The position numbers were made by a program, and so were the translations under genes. The notes beneath the pieces were generated by a model that saw only the letters and a list, made by a program, of their open reading frames with translations, ran no database searches and was not told the origin of the DNA. This document shows, piece after piece, positions 8,034 to 15,345 of a stretch of 64,000 nt of DNA. Source of the DNA: Aliishimia ponticola (GTDB lineage Bacteria > Pseudomonadota > Alphaproteobacteria > Rhodobacterales > Rhodobacteraceae); NCBI RefSeq assembly GCF_004803475.1, contig NZ_SRKY01000006.1:1-64000 (forward strand), read 5' to 3'. The number at the start of each line of letters is the position of its first letter. Position 1 is the first letter of the stretch.

Positions 8034-8768
8034 ACCCAGCCCCCTAATCCGGGCCGTTCAGGTGTAGAATCCGTTTCTGTTTGTTTCTGTTGATATGGTT
8101 GCGGTCAAGGCCTGCTGAGCGGAGCCCTTGCGGAACTCAAGCGAGGCAGGCCGGGCGGCACGGTTGAGATTGGCGTAGACGGCTGGTGCCAATCCGCCAA
8201 GCGATGTGTGTGGTCGTTCAGTGTTGTAATCAATCCTCCAGTTTTCGATGATCTTCCTGGCCTCTGCGAGGTTGCCAAAGATATGTTCATTCAAGCATTC
8301 GTCCCTGAGCCTGCCGTTGAATGACTCGACAAAAGCATTCTGCATCGGCTTTCCCGGTGCGATGTAGTGCCAGCCGACGCCAGTATCCTCGCACCATCTC
8401 AGCACAGCGTGAGATGTCATTTCCGTTCCATTGTCAGAGACAATTATGTCCGGCTGGCCGCGCCTGCGGATCAACTCATCCAGTTCACGGGTCATCCGCG
8501 CACCAGACAACGAACGATCTACGACGATGGCCAGTGCCTCGCGTGTGCAATCGTCCACGATGCAAAGCACACGGAACCGCTGTCCGTCCTCAAAAGCGTC
8601 AGACACAAAGTCAAGCGACCAACGCTGATTGGCTCGATCCGGCACCAGAACCCGCCTTCCCTGGCGTCGGCAGCCCCCTCGCAGGGGCGCTATAAGACAT
8701 ACTACAGCACCACAAGGCATTTTCGAGAGACCGAGACTCACACGCCAAACGGCAGCCGCAAGCGCCAC
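8034..8768 (-). mobile_element. Truncated IS3-family (IS407-like) element
   Basis: The right part of an IS3-family element is present. The transposase tail ends at 8058, and beyond it a TGACCCAGCCCCCTAATCC sequence starting at 8034 looks like an IS407-group end (these begin with TGA). The left end, OrfA and the N-terminus of OrfB are missing: recognisable similarity fades near 8690. Confidence 0.55.
8058..8768 (-). pseudogene. IS3-family transposase OrfB, N-terminally truncated
   Basis: The open frame gives 236 residues, of which about the last 205 are clearly the rve-type integrase core. The catalytic triad is visible: Asp in RWSLDFVSD, Asp in [12 protein letters not shown], and Glu 35 residues later in [18 protein letters not shown], followed by [15 protein letters not shown]. 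The normal OrfB N-terminal helix-turn-helix part is absent and replaced by unrelated residues before [12 protein letters not shown]. The protein is unlikely to move the element unaided. Confidence 0.8.
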
Positions 8769-9375
8769 TACAGAGCCTCTCCGGCATGGGAGGTTAGGGC
8801 TCGAGGAATTGCCGGCGCCGGAACTGATCCTGATGGACGAACAGCGAGTCTTCTAGGACTCCGTATCTATCCGCCGGAAGCACGTTCCGTTGGGGGCTTT
8901 TCCATACGTCTTCCACATATTATGCATCGCACGTGGCAAACACGCCGGAACGACGTCGTCTACAAATCCATGAAACTACGGCGTCCATAAGCGATGCTCA
9001 CAATTCTTCGCGTTTGTTGAATATGCTACCCTTCTTTCCGGGTTTTCTCATCGTCAACAGGCTGTTCGTTATTGTCGAAATTTACTACGTCTTGCCGCCA
9101 CGGCGTGGATAATTCCATTTTGCAAAAAGTAGATAATAACACTCAAACCTTCTCCTTCGTTCGGCCTTTGGCCGAACTCAGTCCGACGAGCACCTCCCTT
9201 CGGTCGGCGCTCGACCTTTGTCTTCATTTTGCTTTCTCTTCTTTGATGCTGCGAATGCATATGCATTCTAACAAAGCTTACGCATTACGATGGGGCGAGC
9301 CATCGCATCTGAGCCAGGTGTGTATAGGAGATTGCGGATGACCCGTAGCGTGGCAGACAGGCTTCTCGCGGTTAC
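8769..9375. other. Intergenic stretch with hairpins, no recognised gene
   Basis: No gene can be supported here. GTTCGGCC at 9159-9166 and GGCCGAAC at 9170-9177 form a perfect 8-bp stem with a 3-base loop. A weak minus-strand frame (9069-9266) overlaps it and lacks a recognisable product. Confidence 0.4.
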
Positions 9376-9885
9376 CTAGTTGTTGATAAATTCACGGGAT
9401 AGAATGAAATTTTCGAAATTCTGCTCTGCGGCAACTACCTTAGTAACATAGTCTATCACCGCCGGAGATTCAACGTCCTGGCAGTCAAAAGTCCCTTGTG
9501 GAACCAGTTTTTCCCAATGCTGCTTCGAGACGTCCGGAAGCTTGCTTGTGCGCTGTGCTCGCCCGCCTTCAATTATCCAAGGATCGACTTCGACGATCAG
9601 ATGCCAGTGAGGATTCACACTCGCCTTCTCCAGAAACGCAAACCATATGAGCCTTTCATCTGGCCGCCGGGCCCATCTCGGTCCGTTGATAGACCGGTTC
9701 ACTCTTGCGTCCCATTGCTTCAGCAGACTGCGCATCTTCGAAGGAGAAAACTGTTGGTGGCTCGTTGCCAGCGTTATGAAGTAGGTGAAGTCGAAGGACT
9801 TGAGCCTGTCGCGCAACTCGGCACGCATGCGTATCTGCATCGGTAATAGCGACGAGGTCATACCTGTATCTGGCAGGTCTTTCAT
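9376..9885 (-). CDS. Small HUH-type Rep-like protein (putative)
   Basis: This 169-residue protein starts at 9885, where AAGGA lies eight bases before the ATG; a longer frame to 10026 lacks such a signal. It shows the order of motifs seen in rolling-circle HUH endonucleases. A beta strand FTYFITLATS comes early, then the metal-binding H-x-H in NPHWHLIVEV (about residues 97-106), and a candidate catalytic tyrosine in AVIDYVTKVV near residue 150, where Y-x-x-K is typical. I do not recognise an exact family; inovirus and small-plasmid Rep-like proteins are the closest in pattern. It stands alone among IS remnants, so it may be a relic of a plasmid or filamentous phage. The activity is inference. 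Confidence 0.55.
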   Translation of the reverse strand: MKDLPDTGMTSSLLPMQIRMRAELRDRLKSFDFTYFITLATSHQQFSPSKMRSLLKQWDARVNRSINGPRWARRPDERLIWFAFLEKASVNPHWHLIVEVDPWIIEGGRAQRTSKLPDVSKQHWEKLVPQGTFDCQDVESPAVIDYVTKVVAAEQNFENFILSREFINN

Positions 9886-10677
9886 GGTGTGAGGTCCTTC
9901 TTTGTGTAACTCACATCTCATAATAGCAGTTTCGACCGCGGCGATTTGCCGGTTTATTCGATGAGTGCAAAAAAAATGCCTCATGCCGCAAAAGAACGGT
10001 TCGTGCGCGGCGGGCGGCTCCAACACATTCAGTCGGCCCCTCCGTTGAGGGGCTCATTCGGCAACCACAGGCATCGCATCGCGCAGATAGAAGGTGTGTA
10101 TTGTGGAGCTCCCGGCACCGCGAGGATCACATTCGCTCACCGGCCTCGCGTCTAGGAAAACTCCTGCCTTCGAAATGCGGTCGTGGAGCGATCCGTCAAA
10201 CGACTGTATTCTCCATTCCCGCTCCTCCACAAAATCTGCAGGAAGCGATGCTAGGTAGCGCAGATCTGAGGCTAAGGAGTCGTGGGCTGGTAAGTGCCTT
10301 GCGGCGGCGATGCGGTCTCTTCTGCGCGGCCGCCAAATACGTGAGAGGTTTACCTCTTCCAGTAAAAACCAAAAACAGCACGAAAAAGTATACCCCTGCG
10401 CCGATCATAACCGAAAACGACGACTTCTGAGCTTACATGCCTGCGGCTCAGCCCGTCAGGACACCCTCTATGCAACCCCTCGCAGGCACCTATGAAAACC
10501 CCCTGCGGCTTCGACGTTAACCTTGTGCAACCCTCATTTAAACCCGCCAGCGGTCGGAGGGGACCCGACGACGCGTGGCCGTCGAGCCATTCCTCGCCGG
10601 GGACCTCATCGATGATCTTCGCTCTGGAAGGGGCGTAGTGCAGCCCGCTTAGTGAAGCGTCTTGGCTTAGACGGATG
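9886..10677. other. Long non-coding stretch upstream of the Rep-like gene
   Basis: About 790 bases without a supportable gene. A perfect hairpin lies at 10036-10053 (GCCCCTC, loop CGTT, GAGGGGC), about 150 bases upstream of the Rep-like start. Short frames here have no recognisable product. Confidence 0.4.
10036..10053. repeat. Perfect hairpin upstream of the HUH-like gene
   Basis: GCCCCTC at 10036-10042 and GAGGGGC at 10047-10053 pair fully around a CGTT loop. It could be a terminator stem, or a nick-site hairpin for the neighbouring HUH-like protein. The sequence alone does not separate these. Confidence 0.4.
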
Positions 10678-11079
10678 TTACCGCCCGAACATGGTGCGGA
10701 TCGTCAACTGTGAGCGACTGGTCAGCCTCGGGTCGGTGTTGCCGGAGGCATCGCGTATCGCGTCCAACCAAGCCAACTCGTTCGATGTCACCGGATCACC
10801 AAACACCTCCAGCACGGCCTCGGCCCCGGTCGAACCGATCGCCTGCTCTAGGGCAAGACGCATCAGGAAGGCCGGGTCGCAGTCCAGCGCCTTCGCCAAG
10901 GCGGGGACGCGGTCGAGAGCGACCTTCGTGCTGCCCTGCTTGATCATCGTGATCATGTTCTGGTTGACGTATCCTGCCTCGACCGCGATCTCGGCCTGCG
11001 TCTTCTTCGGCTTCAATTCGAGCACCCTTCGCTCAATGAACTTTGCCAGCCGGGTCGTCTCGTGGGGTTTCTTAGTCAT
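10678..11079 (-). CDS. Xre-type helix-turn-helix protein
   Basis: This is a 133-residue cytoplasmic DNA-binding protein. Residues about 10-70 form a Cro/CI-type helix-turn-helix: KPKKTQAEIAVEAGYVNQNMITMIKQGSTKVALDRVPALAKALDCDP, with the two recognition helices around TQAEIAVEAG and NQNMITMIKQG. The C-terminal 60 residues have no recognised domain. The ATG at 11079 sits inside one arm of a 10-bp inverted repeat (11071-11121), suggesting self-regulation. It lies in the accessory region, upstream of and divergent from the nucleotidyltransferase-fold gene. Phage-repressor-like and antitoxin-like roles are both possible. Confidence 0.75.
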   Translation of the reverse strand: MTKKPHETTRLAKFIERRVLELKPKKTQAEIAVEAGYVNQNMITMIKQGSTKVALDRVPALAKALDCDPAFLMRLALEQAIGSTGAEAVLEVFGDPVTSNELAWLDAIRDASGNTDPRLTSRSQLTIRTMFGR

Positions 11080-11121
11080 GGTTACCTCATTGAAGTTACA
11101 CAGAAAGTCTGCATGACTAAG
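11071..11121. promoter_or_regulatory. 10-bp inverted repeat spanning the Xre start codon
   Basis: CTTAGTCATG at 11071-11080 and CATGACTAAG at 11112-11121 are perfect inverted copies 31 bases apart. The first arm contains the ATG of the Xre gene on the minus strand. On DNA this could be a pair of operator half-sites; on RNA it could fold and hide the start codon. Confidence 0.5.
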
Positions 11122-11367
11122 TTATAGCGACGGCGCGCTCGGCACTTGGGTGGGAAAAGCTGGAAAACGACGATATTCAAGTTGAACCGTCGGGACGACT
11201 ATGGCGTGCACCTGGGCAAAGACCTGCACAGCACTTGTTTAGTGACCGTGACCTCGAGCTGTATCGACCATCGCGTGAATGACGTCGGGCTTGGGCGCCG
11301 GTGATGATGTTGTCCGCTCGTAAATTCCTTGGATGTGCCGGGGGATTTACGGCGGGGGTACGCCTGT

Positions 11368-11430
11368 GTTCAACGCCTTTACTTTTCGTTGAACACACGG
11401 CATGTTCAACAAAACTCAATATCGTTGAAC
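11368..11430. promoter_or_regulatory. Four-part GTTCAAC/GTTGAAC operator array
   Basis: Heptamers occur as GTTCAAC at 11368-11374, GTTGAAC at 11388-11394, GTTCAAC at 11404-11410 and GTTGAAC at 11424-11430. They form two identical inverted repeats (7-N13-7) set 36 bases apart, ending 16 bases before the chosen GTG start at 11446. The placement fits a promoter and operator region of the nucleotidyltransferase-fold gene. Confidence 0.65.
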
Positions 11431-11445
11431 AAGCCGGAGCCGACG

Positions 11446-12462
11446 GTGTTCTCTCGCCATTCTTCCACAGCGCATGCTGCCTATCACGACCTCTTGCGGT
11501 CGCTTCAGGACGATGCCGTGTCCGACATCCGCGGCACGCTCACCCGTGTCGAGCGGAACGGAAAATCCTACTGGTATGACACCTATCGGATCGGATCGGA
11601 CGTGAAGAAGCGCTATATCGGCGAAGACAAGGAAGGCCTCCGACAACGGCTCGATCAGCACAAAGCCCTGAAAGCGCAGCAAGAGGACCGTCGCCGCGCC
11701 AGAACCCGTCTCGTGCGGATCCTGCGCGCCGAAGGCTTCCTCGGTCTCGACGTGTCGACAGGAAGTCTCCTTTCTGCGATGGCGGCCTCTGGTGTGTTCC
11801 GCTTGGGCGGCACCATCGTCGGCACTCATGCCTTCCGCCTCTACGAAGGGGAATTGGGTATCCGCTACGACATGGACATGACAGCCCATACTGACGACAT
11901 CGACATTGCGAGCTTTTCTCGATTGTCGCTCGTGCTGGAAGACGCAGCGTCTCCTTCCTTGGAGGACGTGTTCAACGATCTCGCCTTTGCAGCACAGCCT
12001 AGCCTTGCTCCGGGACGCGCGTGGCGTTGGAAACAAACCCGAGGCGACACTCTGGTAGAGTTTCTGACGCCTTCCTTTGGCGACGGCGAAACCCTGCGCG
12101 AATTGCCGGCTCTGGGCGTCAACGCACAAGGTCTGCATCACCTGAACTATCTGATCGCCGACCCGATCAAGGCCGCCTTGACCTACCGGAGTGGCGTGCT
12201 GGTCCAGATCCCACAGCCGGAACGCTACGCGATCCACAAGCTGATCGTCGCAGATCGCCGCCGTTCTGGCAGGGATGTTCTCAAATCGGAAAAAGACCGA
12301 AGGCAGGCTGCATTTCTGATAGACGTGCTGAGCGAAGACCGACCGGACGAGTTGCGCGACGCCTATGAAGATGCGCTGTCTCGTGGTCCAAAGTGGCGCA
12401 CGCGGATCGAAGCGAGTTTGAGTCGAATGCCTGAGACCCGGCGCTTGCTGGAAGCGGTTTGA
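11446..12462 (+). CDS. GSU2403-type nucleotidyltransferase-fold protein (NTP_transf_8-like)
   Basis: This is a 338-residue protein with an MNT/Pol-beta-like nucleotidyltransferase core near residues 115-160: FRLGGTIVGTHAFRLYEG, then YDMDMTAHTDDIDIAS, whose Asp residues fit the metal-binding D-x-D pattern. The N-terminal 70 residues include KSYWYDTYRIGSDVKKRYIGED, as usual in this family. The open frame extends to 11329, but those codons run through the operator array; GTG at 11446 with GGAG six bases upstream is the better start. Relatives are poorly characterised, and some MNT-fold proteins act as toxins or antitoxins. It sits directly inside the apparent island end at 12622. No partner gene is adjacent apart from the Xre gene. 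Confidence 0.7.
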   Translation: MFSRHSSTAHAAYHDLLRSLQDDAVSDIRGTLTRVERNGKSYWYDTYRIGSDVKKRYIGEDKEGLRQRLDQHKALKAQQEDRRRARTRLVRILRAEGFLGLDVSTGSLLSAMAASGVFRLGGTIVGTHAFRLYEGELGIRYDMDMTAHTDDIDIASFSRLSLVLEDAASPSLEDVFNDLAFAAQPSLAPGRAWRWKQTRGDTLVEFLTPSFGDGETLRELPALGVNAQGLHHLNYLIADPIKAALTYRSGVLVQIPQPERYAIHKLIVADRRRSGRDVLKSEKDRRQAAFLIDVLSEDRPDELRDAYEDALSRGPKWRTRIEASLSRMPETRRLLEAV

Positions 12463-12566
12463 GTTTCGAAACGTCCGCAATGAAACCGCAACGTTATTCC
12501 AGAACTGACGGCCAATCGAACGTTTTGCATGACGCAAGCAGCCCTTATTTTGTGGACTTCGAACCT

Positions 12567-12622
12567 GCGCGCTCGCCTTCGGGAGGCAGGGGCCGGAGGT
12601 TCGAATCCTCTCACTCCGACCA
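12567..12622 (+). other. 3-prime fragment of tRNA-Pro(CGG), probable att site
   Basis: The stretch reads as the 3-prime part of a tRNA: GCGCGCTCGCC, an anticodon-loop-like TTCGGGA (anticodon CGG), a T-arm GGAGGTTCGAATCCTC and the acceptor end CACTCCGACCA. The matching 5-prime acceptor strand CGGAGTG and a D-arm are not found in the preceding 150 bases. The anticodon stem is short of one base (GGCAG where GGCGA-like pairing is expected), so this copy is not a working tRNA. Integrative elements that target tRNA genes leave such fragments at their far end. The orientation puts the element on the left. Confidence 0.65.
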
Positions 12623-12628
12623 ATGAAC

Positions 12629-12648
12629 AGGACGCCTGCGGGCGTCCT
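12629..12648 (+). terminator. tRNA terminator hairpin
   Basis: AGGACGCC, loop TGCG, GGCGTCCT: a perfect 8-bp stem seven bases after the tRNA CCA end. It is probably the original terminator of the interrupted tRNA gene. Confidence 0.7.
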
Positions 12649-12989
12649 TGACGTTTTCAGCAGTTTGAATGCACAGACCTCCGGGCTGTCCGGCTTGCCT
12701 GACATGCGTTTTCCGGCCTGTGATCCCATTGTGAAACGCGGCTTCGAACATACCGGGCGAAGTGCCGTCTACGCGCGGAAAGAACCGGCGTTGACGGACC
12801 GATGCATGTCACATCAGAGGATCGCCGGCACTGAAACTCTCGGCACTCAGGCGCGACACGCCCGGTCGCTTCATGTTTTCATGCTTCGGCAAGCGTCATA
12901 TCCGGATGCCCCAAAGCCCCAGACGGCTGTGTATCAGTCTGACCTCTACCGGTCGCGTTTGACGACACTCGGCGCCAGACCTTCCGTGT

Positions 12990-13014
12990 GGAAGAGGCGG
13001 CCCCCGCCTCTTCC
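12990..13014 (-). terminator. Terminator stem downstream of the AGCS symporter gene
   Basis: GGAAGAGGCGG at 12990-13000 and CCGCCTCTTCC at 13004-13014 give a perfect 11-bp stem with a three-base loop, 11 bases beyond the symporter stop. There is no long T-run. Confidence 0.65.
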
Positions 13015-13024
13015 TTGGTCGCGG

Positions 13025-14575
13025 TTAGTGCTCGAACCGCTTGATTTCACCCGACTTCAGACGGGAGGCGTAAGAAGACAGTTCCTCTTTCACCAGCCGC
13101 ATCAGGAAGTAGAGCGCCGTGATGTTGACCACCGCCATGGCGAAGATCGCCGCATCGGAGAAGTCGATCACCGGACCCAGCGACGCTGCCGCGCCGATGA
13201 CGACGAAGATGCAGAAGATGATCTTGAAGATCAGTTCTTTCGTCTTGCCCTCGCCAAAGAGGTAGGTCCACGCCTTCAGGCCGTAATAGCTCCATGAGAT
13301 CATGGTGGAGAAGGCAAACAGGATCACCGCAAGTGCGAGGATATAGGGGAACCAGCTAAAGCCCTGCGCGAAGGCGGCAGAGGTCAGCGCCACGCCCGAA
13401 TTGCCATCGACCGTCGCGATGGCAGAACCTGCTTCGTTCAGGACGTAATTCCCGGTTTGCGCGTCCACGATCAACTGACCGGAGATGATGATCACCAATG
13501 CGGTCATGGTGCAGATGACCACGGTGTCGATCAGCGGCTCCAGCAGCGAAACGAAGCCTTCGGTGATCGGCTCATTGGTTTTCACCGCAGAGTGCGCAAT
13601 CGCCGCAGACCCGACACCCGCCTCGTTCGAAAACGCGGCCCGCTTGAAACCTTGGATCAGCGCACCGACCATACCACCCGCAACGCCAAGCCCGGTGAAG
13701 GCCCCGTCGAAGATTTGGCCGATGGCCCAGCCGATCTTGTCGGCGTTCAGCAGCAGGATAATCAGCGCCGTGACCACATAGAGGATGCCCATGAACGGCA
13801 CGACCTTTTCCGTGACCCGCGCGATGGATTGGATACCGCCCACGATCACCGCAAAGACCACGGCGGCAAAGATGACGCCCGTGATCCAGCCGGGATAGTC
13901 GCCGACGATATTGGCAATCTGTGCATGGGCCTGATTGGCCTGGAACATATTGCCGCCGCCCAATGCACCAAGGATACAGAAGATCGCGAACAGCACCGCA
14001 AGGATCTTGCCGCCCGGCAGGCCAAGCTGGTCGAACCCCTTGGAGATATAGTACATCGGACCGCCCGAAACGGTGCCATCCTCGTACTCATTGCGGAATT
14101 TCACGCCCAGCGTACATTCGGTGAATTTCGACGCCATGCCCAGCAGGCCGGCGAGGATCATCCAGAAAGTCGCGCCCGGACCGCCGATGCCGACGGCCAC
14201 GGCGACGCCCGCGATATTCCCAAGGCCGACCGTACCGGACAGCGCGGTGGCGAGCGCCTGGAAGTGGCTGACCTCTCCCGCGTCATTGGGATCGGAATAA
14301 TCGCCTTTCACCAGCGCAATCGCATGGCCGAAAAAGCGGAACTGCACGAAGGCGAAGTACAGCGTGAAGACCGTCGCGGCCACGACCAGCCACAGCACGA
14401 TCCAGGGAAAATTCGTACCCGGCAACGGCGAAAAGATCAGATTGACGAACCATCCTGTCGAATTGGCAAAGATTTCATTGACCCGTTGATCGAGGCTTGC
14501 GGCCTCTTGCGCATGGGCCGCGCCACTCAGCGCCAGCGTCGCGAACGCTGCTGTCGAAGCAATACTGCGTTTCAT
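13025..14575 (-). CDS. Alanine or glycine:cation symporter (AGCS family)
   Basis: This is an inner-membrane sodium-coupled amino acid symporter of about 516 residues. Conserved family blocks are TALSGTVGLGNIAGVAVAVGIGGPGATFWM, ASKFTECTLGVKFR, GTVSGGPMYYISKG, FKRAAFSNEAGVGSAAIAHSAVKTNEP and FAFSTMISWSYYGLKAWTYLFG. About eleven hydrophobic segments are visible. The N-terminus MKRSIASTAAFATLALSGAAHAQ looks like a cleavable signal peptide, longer than in many AGCS proteins. The ATG at 14575 has AAGGAGA eight bases upstream; an alternative ATG at 14593 lies upstream of that site. The gene follows the Usp gene after 14 bases, so the two are co-transcribed. Confidence 0.92.
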   Translation of the reverse strand: MKRSIASTAAFATLALSGAAHAQEAASLDQRVNEIFANSTGWFVNLIFSPLPGTNFPWIVLWLVVAATVFTLYFAFVQFRFFGHAIALVKGDYSDPNDAGEVSHFQALATALSGTVGLGNIAGVAVAVGIGGPGATFWMILAGLLGMASKFTECTLGVKFRNEYEDGTVSGGPMYYISKGFDQLGLPGGKILAVLFAIFCILGALGGGNMFQANQAHAQIANIVGDYPGWITGVIFAAVVFAVIVGGIQSIARVTEKVVPFMGILYVVTALIILLLNADKIGWAIGQIFDGAFTGLGVAGGMVGALIQGFKRAAFSNEAGVGSAAIAHSAVKTNEPITEGFVSLLEPLIDTVVICTMTALVIIISGQLIVDAQTGNYVLNEAGSAIATVDGNSGVALTSAAFAQGFSWFPYILALAVILFAFSTMISWSYYGLKAWTYLFGEGKTKELIFKIIFCIFVVIGAAASLGPVIDFSDAAIFAMAVVNITALYFLMRLVKEELSSYASRLKSGEIKRFEH

Positions 14576-14589
14576 TTTCCAATTCTCCT

Positions 14590-15024
14590 TCACGCGACGA
14601 CGGTCACGGGCACAGAGGCGCTCATGACGAGGTTCGAGGTGACGCTGCCGAAAATCTTTTGCGAAAACCCATTGTCGGAAGTCCGGCCAACGACGATCTG
14701 TTCGGCGCCGCTTTGCTTGGCCACGCGGTTGATCGTGTCGGCGACGTCGCCATGCAGAACCTTGCCGGTGGCTTTCACGCCAGCCTCGGCCAGTTGCTTC
14801 AGCGCCGGGTCCAAAACCCGTTCCTGCGCAAAGGCGATTTCTTCTTCGCGCCGTTTATGTCGCTGCGCATTCTCTTCGGCGGTGTGGAACGAAAACGGTG
14901 ACCATTCGATCACGTACAGAACAATCAACTCACAATCACCGATCAGTTTCGCCTGTCGCTCTGCATGTGCAAGCGCACGCTCTCCCGATGAATGGCCATC
15001 AAGCCCGACCAATAATGTTGTCAT
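14590..15024 (-). CDS. Universal stress protein (UspA family)
   Basis: This 144-residue cytoplasmic protein has an alpha/beta nucleotide-binding fold. The N-terminal strand MTTLLVGLDGHSSGERAL is followed by a helix-rich middle (ENAQRHKRREEEIAFAQERVL). The C-terminal ATP-loop-like part reads IVVGRTSDNGFSQKIFGSVTSNLVMSASVPVTVV, close to the usual G-2x-G-9x-G-(S/T) pattern. It is the first gene of a two-gene operon with the AGCS symporter, which suggests a role in tuning that transporter, as shown for TeaD and its TRAP transporter. The role here is inference. Confidence 0.88.
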   Translation of the reverse strand: MTTLLVGLDGHSSGERALAHAERQAKLIGDCELIVLYVIEWSPFSFHTAEENAQRHKRREEEIAFAQERVLDPALKQLAEAGVKATGKVLHGDVADTINRVAKQSGAEQIVVGRTSDNGFSQKIFGSVTSNLVMSASVPVTVVA

Positions 15025-15345
15025 AGCATGGAGTCCTCTCGTTGCGTCCGCATGTCCCTGTTTTTATTCCACCCGGCGGACGACGGATTGGTGCGGCGAG
15101 TTTGGACAAATTCCACCAAAAGGGGAAGTCAGTCTTCGCCAGCCGCGCCCGAGCCCCGCTCGCAACCTGCCGAAATCGGCCGGATCACAGCGCAAAGCGC
15201 CCGTTTTCTGCCCGATCCGAACCAATGCTTCACGATTTGAGGTATACACACGCGGCCCAAGCGTTTATGGCGCTAGGCTTGTTTCGGCCCTTTGGCGGAA
15301 TCGGTTCGCGCGACAGCGCCTCATTAAACCAGACTGACTTCAAAC

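Larger units (their letters stand above)
12463..13024. other. Island boundary region without protein genes
   Basis: It holds a tRNA-Pro 3-prime fragment (12567-12622), its terminator (12629-12648) and the terminator stem of the symporter gene (12990-13014). No protein-coding gene is supported in the remaining 350 or so bases. Confidence 0.6.

Noticed and set aside
9069-9266. Possible 65-residue minus-strand basic protein downstream of the HUH-like gene
   Set aside because: The frame runs through a perfect hairpin and lacks a good ribosome site; kept only as intergenic DNA.
10101-10430. 109-residue plus-strand open frame
   Set aside because: No recognisable motif and no start signal; low-complexity Arg/Leu composition.
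12540-12622. A complete tRNA gene
   Set aside because: The 3-prime half is clear, but no matching acceptor 5-prime strand or D-arm precedes it, so it was called a fragment.
11416-12729. 437-residue minus-strand open frame across the nucleotidyltransferase gene and tRNA fragment
   Set aside because: It is antisense to a gene with clear family motifs, crosses the tRNA fragment and terminator, and has no recognisable domain.
13457-15337. 626-residue plus-strand open frame
   Set aside because: It runs antisense to the AGCS symporter and Usp genes; its composition (rich in His, Arg, Gly, Asp) is typical of a high-GC shadow frame.
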